Assembly (NCBI GenBank): GCA_958450365.1
Contig: CAUEEP010000743.1
Coordinates: forward strand, 4,587,501-4,651,500
Source of the DNA: Mesorhabditis belari
Lineage: Eukaryota; Nematoda; Chromadorea; Rhabditida; Rhabditidae
Length of the DNA stretch: 64,000 nt
Direction of reading: 5' to 3'
A program made the position numbers and the translations under genes. This document shows, in pieces, positions 21,301 to 36,614 of this stretch (positions are counted from its first letter, which is position 1; the number at the start of each line of letters is the position of its first letter). The notes beneath the pieces were generated by a model. That model ran no database searches and had not been told where the DNA came from. It saw only the letters and a list, made by a program, of their open reading frames with translations.

Positions 21301-24300
21301 TTGTGAATCTTGAAAAGAATTCAGATTATTTTTTCTAGCAAGAGCATGCTGATGTGATTTATGAACTTGATTTGCGGAAAGTTATCTCAATCAAGGGAAA
21401 TCTCGATCAATCACATTGGTGTCCGCATGTAGCAAATAGAGAAAAGGGCAAAGAGAAAAGTGGAATGGGACCATTTCTGATTTCGGTTGAAGGAGGGTGA
21501 GAAAGAGGACTGGTAATTCAGTAATTGATGAATTGTTGTTACAGATCGGTGTACATTGAATGTGATGATGCCTCGTCGGTGGTGTTGTGGAGGAGATTGT
21601 TGGAGGTGGACAAGAAAGTCTTAATAAAAACCTATGAAATCGTCTAGACAGCACTCATGAGTTCTCCCTTCGATCTCACGGAGTGTCGGTTGACTTATGA
21701 AGACATTCCAGTTCACATTGATAAGGTAATTAATGTTTGCTTATGTAAAAAACGAAATATTTTATGATTACAAGAAAATTATCAAATTTAGTGCATTCGA
21801 TTTGTCACAACTTATGGCTTGACCCAAGAAGGCTTGTATCGGAAAAATGGACGTGTGGCCGAGGCAAAGAAAATTCGTGAAAGCCTGCTACAAGGTAAAC
21901 AATGTTTTATGTCTTACTAGTTTTATATATGTCGTAGCCGATTATGAATTTCAGCTGATTATGAATGAGTGGGTCTAGGCGTGTCCAACAATCAATTGTT
22001 TGGTATCATTCAACGCAGAATCATTTATAATTATGTTAAGTTTTTTAAATTAGAAAGATTAGATAAAAAGAAAAAAAAATTACGGGACTCCAAAGTTTTC
22101 TCTCGAACAAACAGTTTTTTTTGCTCTAATTTTTTTTCCTTTGATCCAATCTTTCTCATTTAAAAAATTAAACATAATTATCAATGATTCTGCGTTGAAT
22201 GATACCAAATACTTGATGGTTGGACGCTCCTAGACCCACTCATTCATAATCGGCTGAAATGCATGATCGGCTACGGGGATCCCGCCGATTTTGAATGAAA
22301 GGTTGTAGCGCAATTTTTAACCTAAACTCACAAATTTGGTACCAATGGACGCAGAATTTAATTCGCTATAAAATGATTTAATATTGTCCTCATATTGAGT
22401 TGGTGGAAAAGTCCTTTGGGATTTTTTGGGAGAGTACCTTAAATTTGTCCAATTTTGACGTTTTATAGCTCATCCTAAAGCTGAATTCAAGACGGATCGA
22501 TTGGTAAAAACCGTTTGTGTCTAGGGGTTATTTTTGACGCTGATCACGAAACACATGTTTTTAGCCTAGGTTTCTGCACGGAAAACTAACGAAACGTGAA
22601 AACAGCCATTTTTTGGCTCTGCCGCCCTTTACTAAAATAGCTGTAAAAACTTTTAGAAAAGAGATATCTCAAAACGGTTTTTACCAATCGATCCGTCTTG
22701 AATTCAGCTTTAGGATGAGCTATAAAACGTCAAAATTGGACAAATTTAAGGTACTCTCACAAAAAATCCCAAAGGACTTTTCCACCAACCCAATACATTA
22801 AAGGGTTGCTCTACTAGAAAGATTTGCCAAAAATGCCAAAAAATTTCATTCATAATCGGCTACGACATATAGTTTTTAAAATACTAATTATCTTAGACCC
22901 TTGGGAGTATCGAATCGCTAACGATAGCGATGAGACAGTGCTGGCTGTGGCGGATGTGTTGCGTCAAATTCTCCGCCAGCTCACTTCTCCCCTCTTTCCC
23001 ATTCAATTTCACGAGGATTTCTTCAACATTTGTAATACTGATAAACTAAAGGTTTTCAATTTTAAATTTTATAGATCGGATGTATTCGATTGGCGATGAA
23101 AGAAGTGTTAAAAAGCACAAAGAATACAAGGAACTCTTTCAGCGATCATCATTCCCATTGGTTAACTACAGGCACGGGAATTTGTTTTAAGAGAAAAGAG
23201 AAAGGGTTTTTTTTAGTACAATTCGGCGATTGATTGCGCATTTATGCGAAGTTGAACAGAACTCTCAACACACAAAAGCTTCTGTCGAAAATTTGGCAAA
23301 GGTAATGGCAACAAAGAGACTCAACGGTACTTTTTGTGAGCTATCTTTTTTATTTTGTCATGAAAATCGGTTTCTTTGAAAGAAACGGTCTAAATCAAAT
23401 CAGTTATCATTTTTGAAAACTCGGCTTCTTGCTAATGATTGCTAAATCTTTAAAACAAAGCTTTTCAAAAGCTTTCAAAAGTCAAGAGAAATCATTGGGC
23501 TAATGAAAAAAACCGTATTTGATAGCTTTCATTTGATAGCTTGAAACTTATTTAATTAGAACAATAAATTTGACAATTCTCAAACCTAATAAAAAGTTAA
23601 ATTTTAGATATTTGGCCCAAATTTGTTCAGCGTGGAATCTCAGGGCGTTTACGATACAAATGCTCCTTTACACTTACAGGTTTTTTTAGGCATTTTTCTC
23701 AAAAATCATTCACACTTTTTCTGGCTTGTATTCGATTTTCCAAAAAGTGTGTTCTCTAACAGTTTGGTGGTAGTGCTTGTTTTTTCACTTGCTAGTGAAC
23801 TTACAATAAAATAGCGAGAGTGTTTCAGCGAACACGAGTGGAACCTAGTTGGGTGTGCTACTTGGAAGATGATTGGCATGAGAATCCGGTTGATGAGCCA
23901 ACTGTGAGCCCCATAACCTTCACAGCACACACACACACAACAAAAAAGCCCCTATCTTTAGTTCGCCCTTTGTTGTGTGCTTTTTTAGCATGAGAAAGAG
24001 TATCGATCAGTTATGCCGCTTGCTTTAAGAATTAGAGGATTTTATGGATAAATTTGGATTTCAGATTGGCGTTGTTGCTGATATGATGAAGGGTTATGCG
24101 GAGATCTTTGATGTAACAGTCAGAGAATCGACTAGTCGACGAAGAATTGATAGTATGGATATTGTGGCTCGACAGCACAAGGTTGTAGATCGATGTTTAC
24201 ATGAAGAATATTTCAGAGATGAATATCTTTGTTTATATTCATTTTGAAGATAACTAGAGTAGCTTTAAGATAACTATTGGGTTGTCCAGTTATGAATGCG

Positions 24301-26467
24301 CGTTTTTTACTATTTTGTAAATTTCTCAAGATACCGAAATCAAGAAAAAGATATCTATGAGTATTATTCGAAAGCTGAAGATCTCCTCTACATTTTCATA
24401 TAAAAAGCTTTTGAATTTGTCCAGCTTTTGGGGGCAAATTGACTGCACAGAAGAAGAGGTGGCCAAAAAATGGAAGGGTGCCTTTGGATCAAGTTTTGGC
24501 TGCGCTCAAATTGAGTTAACCGTTTGATGTTTGGCCAATAGATATATCAATACAACTTTTTTTTAAATATAACAATTTCAGAGCATCTTTACTTTTTTTT
24601 TCTGGGCGCTTACACCATAAAACTTGAGGAATAGCTAAGCTGAAATGTTTTTTTTTCGGAAACGACCTCTCCCTTTGTGCAGTCAATTTCCCAAAAAGTT
24701 GAATGAATGCAAAAACTTTTTTATTCCAAAATGTAGAGGAGATTTTCAGCTTTCGAATGATATATAACACCCATTATACATCTGTTCGATATCATGAGAA
24801 ATTTACAAAATAGTACAAACGCGCATTCATAACTGGACAACCCAATAGAATAGCTTTAAGATAACTAGAGTAGCTTTAAGATAACTAGAGTAGCTTTAAG
24901 ATAACTAGAGTAGTTTTAAGATAACTAGAGTAGCTTTAAGATAACTAGAGTAGCTTGAAGATAACTAGAGTAGCTTTAAGATAACTAGAGTAGCTTTAAG
25001 ATAACTAGAGTAGCTTGAAGATAACTAGAGTAGCTTTGATCTATCATCAACAAGTTTCTCGATAAAATAAAGATTTTAGAAACCAGCTGGAAATTTGTTA
25101 GTCTCGATTCACCTTTGGGAACGGGATAATCAAGCATTCAATGTGAGCAGTGAACTGGTGGCTGAACAGGTTAGAATTCGATAAACAATCAAAATCAAGA
25201 AGTTCTCTAGGTTTGTGCTGAAGCCACTCGTCGGCCTGGCTTCGACGCACCACCCGATGGTTCGTATGCGGTTTTTGAGGCAAATTTTAACGGTACAAAT
25301 CAAATAAACAAATTTTAGGTGATTTTGAATGGAGCTCTGTCGAGACGGCTTGCTTCTCACGAAAAAATCTCGTCCATTGTTGTGGGAAGGTTTGAATGTA
25401 AAAGATTGGAAATTTCTCAAAAATTTCCTTCAGATGGATGCAGTGGAAGTGCAATGACGGATTTCTGCTTTTCAATCACGATACCACTCAAAAAGATCCA
25501 GTTGGGAGTGTGGGGAATAAAAGAAATTGAAAAATTTAGACCAAAAGCACGTTCTCCGGGAAGGTGAAAGTGGCAGAGCCTGGATCGAAAAGTTTCAAAT
25601 CGGCTGAGCTGGCAATTGAAGAAGGGATTAAGGTAAAAGAAATTGAAGTGCAACAAAAAGCGTGATCTAGATCTCGATGTACAAAAACAATAAGCATATT
25701 CAAACATGGCCTATCGATGACACTTTGTGGTTCGTGGGAGTAACTGCATCGAGAAAGGTGAGGCAAAGGAAAAAGCAAAGGAAAAGACGGTTCTTTTCCA
25801 ATATCGGGGGAGCGGAAGGATTATCGGGAGAGCGGAAGGGAAAATCGGGGGAGCAAATTTTGGCAGCGCTACATACAGCGCTGTAAGTCCTATATTATAC
25901 AAACTACCGCCATAAAATCCGCAAATTACCCTTTATTCTCACAACCTTTATATTAGATCACAAAAGTGACTTAAATATCTAACACCCAGCGAAATAGATC
26001 TTTTCCCTTTGAGCGGACTTTCATTCGCCACAATTGCATTCGCCACGATTCGCCACAATTGCAAATCCACGACTGGATGACTCCTTTGGTGACGAAATAA
26101 TCGATTGCCGTCGATTCCTTGAACGCACAAATATTGGAGAAGGCGCATCGTCGTTAAAGTTTGAAAAAAAAACGTTGCAGTTAAAATACAGTCCCAGAAA
26201 TGCATTTTTCGAGGGGGCAAAATTTGCTCCCCCGATTTTCCTTTCGCTCCCCCGATATTGGAAAAGTACCGAAAAGACAATCGAGAAACATAATTCCAGG
26301 CTCCCATGTCTTTTTCTGCCACATTTTTTGTGGATACAGGATCGGTGATTGGAGAGAGATCGGGATGGGTCGTATCATGGAGTACATTGAATGAAAGAAA
26401 TCATTTCATGAATGCCATCTCTCGGGCACAATCGCGCGGTGTCCCGCCAGTTCTTCTTCGTTTATGA
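15329..26467 (+). CDS. ARAP-type RhoGAP (PH-PH-RhoGAP-RA-PH) lacking ArfGAP
   Basis: Predicted GTPase-activating protein for a Rho-family GTPase, recruited to membranes by PH domains. Twenty-nine exons from 15329-15476 to 26300-26467 sum to 1152 residues in frame. Order: proline-rich N-terminus with KPPYPMEDRLP-type motifs (about 1-200), linker, PH domain (from GSAEFFAAKKDKKIAYIRL through WLLLLGQ), a second PH-like segment (CAIAFLQNKLLNYL through VVLWRRLLE), RhoGAP with arginine finger GLYRKNG at about 21832-21853 and later FGPNLF, an RA domain (LLVSIHLWERDNQAF, then VILNGALSRRLASHEKI), and a C-terminal PH (YKNNKHIQTWPIDDTLWF, ERSGWVVSWSTL). ARAP proteins usually carry an ArfGAP zinc finger before RhoGAP; I find no CxxC pair there. 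Two introns (23172-23216, 25280-25318) appear to use GC donors. Long introns (17102-20228, 21895-22896, 24182-25079) are filled with mobile elements. Confidence 0.93.
17190..17411. mobile_element. Half copy of palindromic family B
   Basis: Matches the right half of the 39691-40099 element (TTAGCCCAAATTTGACG, GTGCGCAAATGTCCAGG) and ends GTCGCATTTGTCCCACCCCC. The left arm is missing. Lies in intron 7 of the ARAP-like gene. Confidence 0.85.
17660..17990 (-). pseudogene. ISXO2/Merlin-type transposase remnant
   Basis: On the minus strand, joined across frames, I read MIPLLQQKINADSTFYTDM, then WKSYTGFKK, NHSKT and VDKDGVESAYTIELFWQRMK. This is the typical ISXO2-like (IS1595/Merlin) transposase layout: a TDxWxxY segment, NHSK, and a late IExxWxxxKK segment. 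Stops and shifts break it. It is embedded in ARAP intron 7. Confidence 0.8.
18085..18190 (-). other. Candidate terminal exon of a nested minus-strand gene
   Basis: After the acceptor TTAACAG the frame reads IENKYAPIDEQELLRSMN, then MHYMRANMDEAKKTKK and a stop. The composition (charged, helical, no low complexity) looks like a real C-terminus, and it sits in ARAP intron 7 on the opposite strand. Possible upstream exons lie at 19393-18600 but I could not join them. It may also be a fragment of a dead gene. Confidence 0.4.
18800..19393 (-). other. Exon-like minus-strand fragments in ARAP intron 7
   Basis: Three pieces look exon-like: around 19350-19290 (RDDTLYPVFYSKKYNIYG before a GTACGT donor), 19075-18914 (MLLTLKSIADVQQAFANEI after a TTTTAG acceptor), and about 18840-18750 (MSRKKKSKDCSTMPMPIVF). 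The first faintly resembles the N-terminus of class IV histone deacetylases. I could not build one consistent model, so they may belong to different or dead genes. Confidence 0.3.
19534..19802. mobile_element. Palindromic MITE family A in ARAP intron 7
   Basis: TACCGTAAATACTG to CAGTATTTACGGTA. The 95 bp immediately to its left (about 19440-19533) is the reverse complement of the sequence just right of the 34656-35117 copy, so the repeated unit is larger than the palindrome. Confidence 0.9.
21933..22278. mobile_element. Palindromic element E in ARAP intron 17
   Basis: Arms with GAGTGGGTCTAGGCG and CATTCAACGCAGAATCAT flank an AT-rich centre. Same family as about 13801-14186. Confidence 0.85.
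22279..22866. mobile_element. Element F interrupted by palindromic element G
   Basis: Element F runs from GCCGATTTTGAATGAAAGGT to CATAATCGGCTACGACAT. It is split at about 22399-22794 by element G, a long inverted repeat with ends TTGGTGGAAAAGTCC / GGACTTTTCCACCAA and inner arms AAACGGTTTTTACCAATCG. The copy at 13617-13800 shows F without G. Confidence 0.85.
23817..24052 (+). pseudogene. Two-exon open fragment unrelated to the host RhoGAP
   Basis: Inside ARAP intron 21, the frame ARVFQRTRVEPSWVCYLEDD and WHENPVDEPT runs to a GTGAGC donor. After TTTTTTAG it continues HEKEYRSVMPLALRIRGFYG and a stop at 24050-24052. The RhoGAP fold reads straight from the exon ending 23679 to the exon starting 24065, so this piece is not part of it. 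I do not recognise it. It could be the 3' end of a small nested gene or a duplicated fragment that kept its intron. Confidence 0.4.
24275..24847. mobile_element. Tc1/mariner-like MITE with TTGGGTTGTCCAG ends
   Basis: About 570 bp with near-perfect terminal inverted repeats (ATTGGGTTGTCCAGTTATGA and its complement). Inserted within a tandem repeat of GATAACTAGAGTAGCTTTAA, one to two units of which lie to the left and about nine to the right. Lies in ARAP intron 22. Confidence 0.88.
24848..25040 (+). repeat. 20-bp tandem repeat
   Basis: About nine units of GATAACTAGAGTAGCTTTAA with occasional G or T variants; interrupted on the left by the 24275-24847 element. Confidence 0.92.
25796..26268. 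mobile_element. Inverted-repeat element in the last ARAP intron
   Basis: CCAATATCGGGGGAGCG and GGAAAATCGGGGGAGCAAA at the left pair with TTTGCTCCCCCGATTTTCC and CGCTCCCCCGATATTGG at the right. The left arm has an extra 24-bp internal duplication. Confidence 0.85.
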
Positions 26468-27516
26468 TTTAACCCATGACATTTCTAGATTTCTAAGTTT
26501 TTAAAGAGATACGATTAATTCGCTTTAACAAGTTTTACGCGAGTTTTATTCAAACTTTAATTAATCATTCCTATGAACGTACTCTCAAATTCAACACAGT
26601 CTCGCTTACAAGTATTCAGCGATCAGCTAAAATCCGGGCCTTACAATTTTTTTCTTTTCACTTTATTAAAGAATGGTGCCTTATTATACATTTGCTTTCA
26701 TTGACTTTACAAAACTTTGGTGCTTGCTTGAAAAACAATACATTTAAATAGCTTCAATAGGTGCAAATTTCGTTAATAAGTAAATGAATATTTAGGATAG
26801 GCTAATTTCCGCCATTTCATTTGCGCAACTCGCCATAACTTTCTTCTAAGTGGATCAATCTTTATGATTTTGGTGTCATTTTGTAGATCTGAATAAGTGC
26901 AACAAAATGAAATCAAAATCATAAAGATTGACCCACTTTGGAAGAATGTTATGGCGAGTTGCGCAAATAAAATGACGAAAATTAGCCTACGCCAAATATT
27001 TTGTAAATTTGAAGCAAGTGCTATTTTTATTTTTTCGTGCGCAACTCATACGCAGCTTCTCGTTGCTTTTCACACAATAAGCGCTTTTTACTTTTGCGCC
27101 AAAGATTGAGCTCAACTTTTAGAATCCTTTAGTCTAAAATATAGAAAAGTTTTATTAATAAAGTTTTAAAAGAGGTATTAATATTAAAGTTAATATTAAT
27201 ACCTCGATTTTATTGTCTTTTTTCCTTTCCTCCTTTTTTGCTATTTCACTTTGAATTGAGAATAATATTGTGAAAGAAATTAACGAAAAAACATTTAACG
27301 GTGCTTCTTAATTGTAGTCTTGTGCCTTTTCTCTTTTCTCATCCGCTCCAAGATTTACGTGTTTCAAAAAGATACCAAACTGAAAATTTATTAAATTTAT
27401 TAAATAAAATGATTTTGACACGTGATGTTTTTGCACAAAAGTTTAAAGCTTTTGATATCTATTCTGTTTCATATGCATTCATTAAAAGTTTTGACGTTTT
27501 TTTTTAGATTGCGGTG
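26468..27516. other. Intergenic region with a family D element
   Basis: Holds the family D inverted repeat at about 26791-26990 and a perfect small hairpin (GAGGTATTAATATTAA) at 27172-27205. The polypyrimidine stretch TTTTTTTTTAG at 27498-27507 just before the mrps-9 start looks like a trans-splice acceptor. Confidence 0.55.
26791..26990. mobile_element. Palindromic family D
   Basis: TAGGCTAATTTCCGCC ... TTGCGCAACTCGCCATAAC pairs with GTTATGGCGAGTTGCGCAA ... ATTAGCCTA. Copies at 38499-38700 and 38834-39005; the AATATTTAGGATAGGC flank is shared with the second copy. Confidence 0.9.
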
Positions 27517-29582
27517 ATGTTAAGGCCGTTTTTGCGCTCCAGCCTCGGCAATGCCACTCGTTTTCTAGGAACTGAAGCCTCGGTTGGTTTTTATTAGTTT
27601 TTGATAATACGTAAGATTAAAGAAGTCAGTATTTTAAAATTCAAGTTACTTAAAATTAATAAATGATAAATGAAAAGCTAAAAGCTGTTCATTAAAGTGT
27701 TTGGTTTTAATGAAGGATTTAAGAATTTTTGATAATGCTGCAATTCTACAAAAGTTTATGACTTTTGTCTCATACTTTTTCTTTATCTTATAATAATAAA
27801 ATATGTTTAGGCTATATCCGAAGAAGATGCGGGAGCGCCACGAAATTTGAAGAGAATAGGACGTGCCTTGGAAACATATCTGCGCCATTCACGAGAAGTT
27901 AGTTTTTTCCAGCAATTATGAAAAAAAAAATAGACGAGTGAAGCAAGCTTTTAACGTTGCAATTTTATATAAACCAGTAATTTTTATGCATTTTATATTT
28001 GTTCTTTAGAATGCTTCGATGATGGCTCGAGAGCGAGCGGATTTTGATCTTGGAAAGCGACATCTAGCCAACATGATGGGGATCGATCCGCACACGATAA
28101 ACCAAAACGACATTGACAAGTTTCTTTACTAGCTTTTCTATAAAATCTCTGTTTTTAGGGCAATTGAGTATCTTTTCCCATCTTCGTTATTTGACAAGAA
28201 AGCGAGGCCAGTGATGCGTCCTCCAGATGAGGTGGATTCATTTTTTAATATAAGTGAATCTAGTTTTTATAGATCCTTCCAAGATTTAACCGATTCACTT
28301 TTGATGATGAGGGTCGCCCAAGTGATTCTCGATTTTACACTCTCCGCCCGAAATTCTACGCCCTGCTTTCGGTATTTTTATTTAAGGAACAAATTAACAA
28401 CAAATTTTAGGAAATTGGCCTTAAAACATACAATGTTTCTCGTCTACATGCTGAACATGTAAAGCTCAATCGCAAGGATGACGTAAATGATCAAACTGTG
28501 TATGTGATTTGATTTATTTGTTGGTTGCATTCAAATCTTATAGTTCGTTGACCGGCACGACTTGGATTAACGAAGAGAAAATGAAAAAGAAACTCGGAGA
28601 AAATATCACCACTGAAATGGTATGCTTGGAGTTTTTGTTTGTTAACCTTGTAAATATCCATTTAGTACGCTCATCTTTTCCTGGCTTTTGATTACCTTGT
28701 TTCATTACCCGGATCCGTTGTCGAATCGGAATTCATTTCTCAGGTAGTTGATGATTTTTCTTGCATTTAAATGCATCTTTAGTTTCGCGAACCTCTCACT
28801 TCTGCTACGGCATCACGCATTTTTGGACCAGAAATTCCAAAAGTGGAAATTTGTAGCAAAACCAATCGTCGCACAGCTACCGCCAGGTATTTAGATTTAT
28901 GTAATTATTAAACTAATATTTTTGACCACTGAATTATTCCCTTAAATAAGTTGTTCACCTGTTTCTAGTGTTCGAGTGAAATCAACGAACGCCACTGTGA
29001 CTGTGTCTGATGCTGGAACAGGCCAATGGGATATTGATGGTTTAACTATGCACAATTTCCGCTCATTACTTGCCAGGTGCGTGCTTGCCTCGTAGCTTTT
29101 GTTTTCTTTGTATGTAATACCCGCTATTTTCAATTTGAAACCATTTAGAGAGGTGCTCTTGTGTCCTCTAATTGTTGCCAACCTGATTGGACAAGTCGAT
29201 GTTAAAGCTACAACAGTAGGAGCTGGTAAAAAATTTCTTTATTTGGTTTAAGCTATGTGTTTTTAAGGTGGAGCAACAGCGGTTCCACGTGCGGTTCGAC
29301 ACGGCACTGCATTAGGTCTAGCTGCTCTTTTCCCAGATGTGGAAGAAAAATTGAGATTGGGTAAGAGATTTGTGCATTCTTTATCAGACACTACTGGTAT
29401 TTTCAAATGTTATTGCTTTTAGCTGGGCTAATCAGTTGGGACCCTCGAGATAAGGAGCGCAATAAAGTGAACCAACCCGGCGCTCGTGCTAAATGGATTT
29501 GGTAGGTTTTAAGTTTTTAGTAAACATTCTTCTAAGGTCATAGAAATGATAAACATGATAATTTTTTAGGAAACGACGTTGA
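27517..29582 (+). CDS. mrps-9: Mitochondrial small ribosomal subunit protein uS9m
   Basis: Structural protein of the mitochondrial 28S ribosomal subunit. Fourteen exons (27517-27582 through 29570-29582) sum to 383 residues in frame. The N-terminus [20 protein letters not shown] is arginine/serine-rich without acidic residues at first, as expected of a mitochondrial targeting signal. The C-terminal third carries the ribosomal S9 domain: [49 protein letters not shown] and the basic end [20 protein letters not shown], matching the family tail. A TTTTTTTTTAG lies ten bases before the ATG, fitting trans-splicing. AATAAA at about 29686 is a likely polyadenylation signal. Confidence 0.96.
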
Positions 29583-30241
29583 ATACCGAATGTAACCGAT
29601 TGTGAAGTTCAACCAAATTGTTTGTTGAAAATTTTTGATTTATAGTCTTAGTTTAGATTCAAGTATATGATGTTGTTTTTGTTGAGAAAATAAAACATTG
29701 AAAAGTTTATTATTTGAAAACAATTATTCATTCAGGTATAAATATTTATAACGGTAAAAAGTAGTTGAGTAAACTCGAATTCACTTGAACTTTTTGGTCA
29801 GTATTCCAAAAGGACAAAAAGATTGTAGCTCTTCGTTTTTTTTTTAAAAAAAACTTCCCCAATCGGTAAGAACGGTTCTCTCAAAAAGAAAACTCGAAAA
29901 AACTATTTCGCATGTATATGCAGCTGTGTTGTTGCTTGCAAAAGGATCAGCTGGCTCTTGATCGTCTCGTTTCTCAGCGTCTTTCACGCTCTCTTTTCGA
30001 GTTCACTCGTCTATTTTCCAGTGCCTAGCTCAAAGAGAGTCGTGCTGGGCTCCGTTCCTTGCCGTGTCACCTCGTGTCGGGGGTCGCCGCCTCCCCCCTC
30101 CGCCCTCCCCCCCGTGGCCCCTTTCCCCGTCGGTTCACCCACCACCTCGTCTTCTGCTTGTGCACCAATCAGAAGCTGTGATTTTTCAAATTAATTCCCT
30201 ACTCGTATTTACTCAAAAACTCCCGTACTTTTGAGCCTTTA
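29583..30241. promoter_or_regulatory. Region between mrps-9 and the MEIOC-type gene
   Basis: Contains the mrps-9 3' end and, at about 30040-30150, an unusually GC-rich pyrimidine stretch (GTCGCCGCCTCCCCCCTCC) just upstream of the MEIOC-type start. Probably promoter or 5' leader of the downstream gene. Confidence 0.4.
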
Positions 30242-34534
<4,293 letters not shown>

Positions 34535-34655
34535 ACCCCTTTTCTTTTCGTTTTTATTTTTCTTTTTCTTTTTATTTTTATTTTTCTTTTTATTTTTCTT
34601 TTCATTCATTATGTCACAAGAAATCGGTTCTTTTTAAATCTTTTCCTTTTTAACA

Positions 34656-35117
34656 TACCGTAAATACTGTAATAGTACCCCAGCCCCATAATGACGGTGC
34701 GGAGTGTTGCGTCGTCTAGCTTTGAACGAGTTTTTCTCGACAGTTTTATGCTACAATGCGCGCTTAGGTGTGACGATGAATGTCGAGGCTGTACCGTGAA
34801 AATAACCAATGGCACGAAACCAGATGAGATATTCTGATTAGCGTATTTTATGCTTCAGTACACTAGGTTTAGTTACCCAAAATTTAACCTGGTACACTCG
34901 TATGGTTTGTGCTCGAAAAGTTAAAAGGCTAGCTTTCTGATGGACCAAATTTTTCTTAAGTATCAAAAAATAGCCCTGAATTTCAGCTATTTTTTGATAG
35001 CAAAGACGCATTTTTTGAAAGTACGGGCGATTTGAAAAAAATGAAATACTAAAAACTACTTTTGCGACTACGCGACTTTACGACGGGGGGTGGGGTACTA
35101 TTACAGTATTTACGGTA
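34656..35117. mobile_element. Family A MITE with an internal insertion
   Basis: Standard family A ends. Relative to other copies, about 190 bp of unrelated sequence (about 34770-34960, including GTGACGATGAATGTCGAGGC and GGTTTAGTTACCC) interrupts the GCGCGCTTAG / ATCAAAAAATAGCC junction. Right flank matches the left flank of 19534-19802 in reverse. Confidence 0.88.
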
Positions 35118-36600
35118 ACCACTTTCTTTTCCCCTCATCTTTATATCCCTCCACCAAAGTGCACTAAATCTTAGTGTCGGGTTTTACGCTCCCCGATGAT
35201 TTTTTTTTTCTTTGTCCAATTTCTGTACATATTCCCTAGTTAACTGTAGTCATTGATTGCATTAAGTAAAAGAATCCATCCAAAACTCCGGTGAATGTTC
35301 TGAAAACTCTAAAAACTCTAGGCATAATAGAAAAGTACCGTAAAAGCTCTAATAGAACGGTGCTCTCTAATCGAAAAATGGTCGTTCTATTCGAGTTTTT
35401 ACGATATTTGTCTCCAAGTTGTTCCAGTTGTTCTTTTTTGATTATTTTTCTTGAAAATTTAGCTTTTCATCTTTATAAAAGCGGTTGTTTCTCTCCTTTT
35501 TTTGTCAATTTTTATCTAAACTTTGGCTCTTTTTTCTTCTTCTTCTTCTTCTTCTTCTTCTTCTTCTTCTTCTAAATCGTTTACCTGTGATAGAGAAAAA
35601 TCTCTGTGTAGAAAAATCGTCTCAAAAAAAAACTCCTAGAAACTCAAATGCTCATTTAGAATCATATTTTAGGAATTTCTCAACAAATATAGTTTCATAA
35701 AATGATATAGAGCTTAGCAAAAAAGCGAAATGAAATTTTCACGGCTTTTACTCAAAGAATTTCGAAGGCTTTTATCAAAGGACTAAGTCTGATTAAGGCT
35801 ACAGGCTGATGCAGGCTGATGCAGGCTGATGCATCACTGACCATCCTGCAACGCACAAGTAACCCTAAGTCAGTGGTACTGATGGAATGAGTACTGTAAC
35901 GGAATCGACTTTTTCCGATTAGAAACTTTAATCAAGATGCATTGTGCGTTCCAGGATCGGTCAGTGAAATAAACGCATGATGCAGTAGGTTTTCAATTTT
36001 TGAAAAAGCTGACATTCGAAAGATAAAAAGAATAAAAACTAGAAATTCTTGATAAAAGCCATAGTGTCCAACACATGAAATTCACTCGAAAACCTTTTTT
36101 TTCCCATTTTTCCCATTCATTTCCTTTCTTTTTTTCATAGCTTTTGTGATTTAAGCAAAAAATTCACACAGAATTTCGTTGATCTTTGTATATCGACATC
36201 GGTTTTTCTTTGTTTCTTCTTTTTGTTTCTTTTTTTTTGTTTCTTTTTGTTTCTTTTTGTTTCTCTTTTTTGTCTCCTTTTTGAGATTTCTTTTTTTTCT
36301 CTTTCTAAGTACATAAATGTTCCGATAAACTCTTTTCAAGATAAATATGTTAATACTAAATACTTTAGAAAGAAATTTTGAAAGAAATAAAGTGCGGAAA
36401 CGAAATGAAAAATGAAAAATGATAAAAGATCAAAAAGTCACTTAAAATGCAAAGAAGTAGCCCTTTTAAAATCATCCACGGTCAAGATAAAGTATATTTA
36501 TTCGACACGAATAATGAATGTCAACACAATGGAGGAAATTTTTACCCCTAATTACCCCTATTGCCAAAATGTTGTTAAGAAAAAAACCCATAATAACGGG
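35118..36600. other. Intergenic low-complexity region
   Basis: A (TTC)n run at about 35530-35572, a CAGGCTGATG triplet repeat near 35805-35832, and T-rich tracts at 36180-36300. Spurious frames of Lys/Phe/Ser only. No gene seen. Confidence 0.55.
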
Positions 36601-36614
36601 AAGAAGAATCAAAC

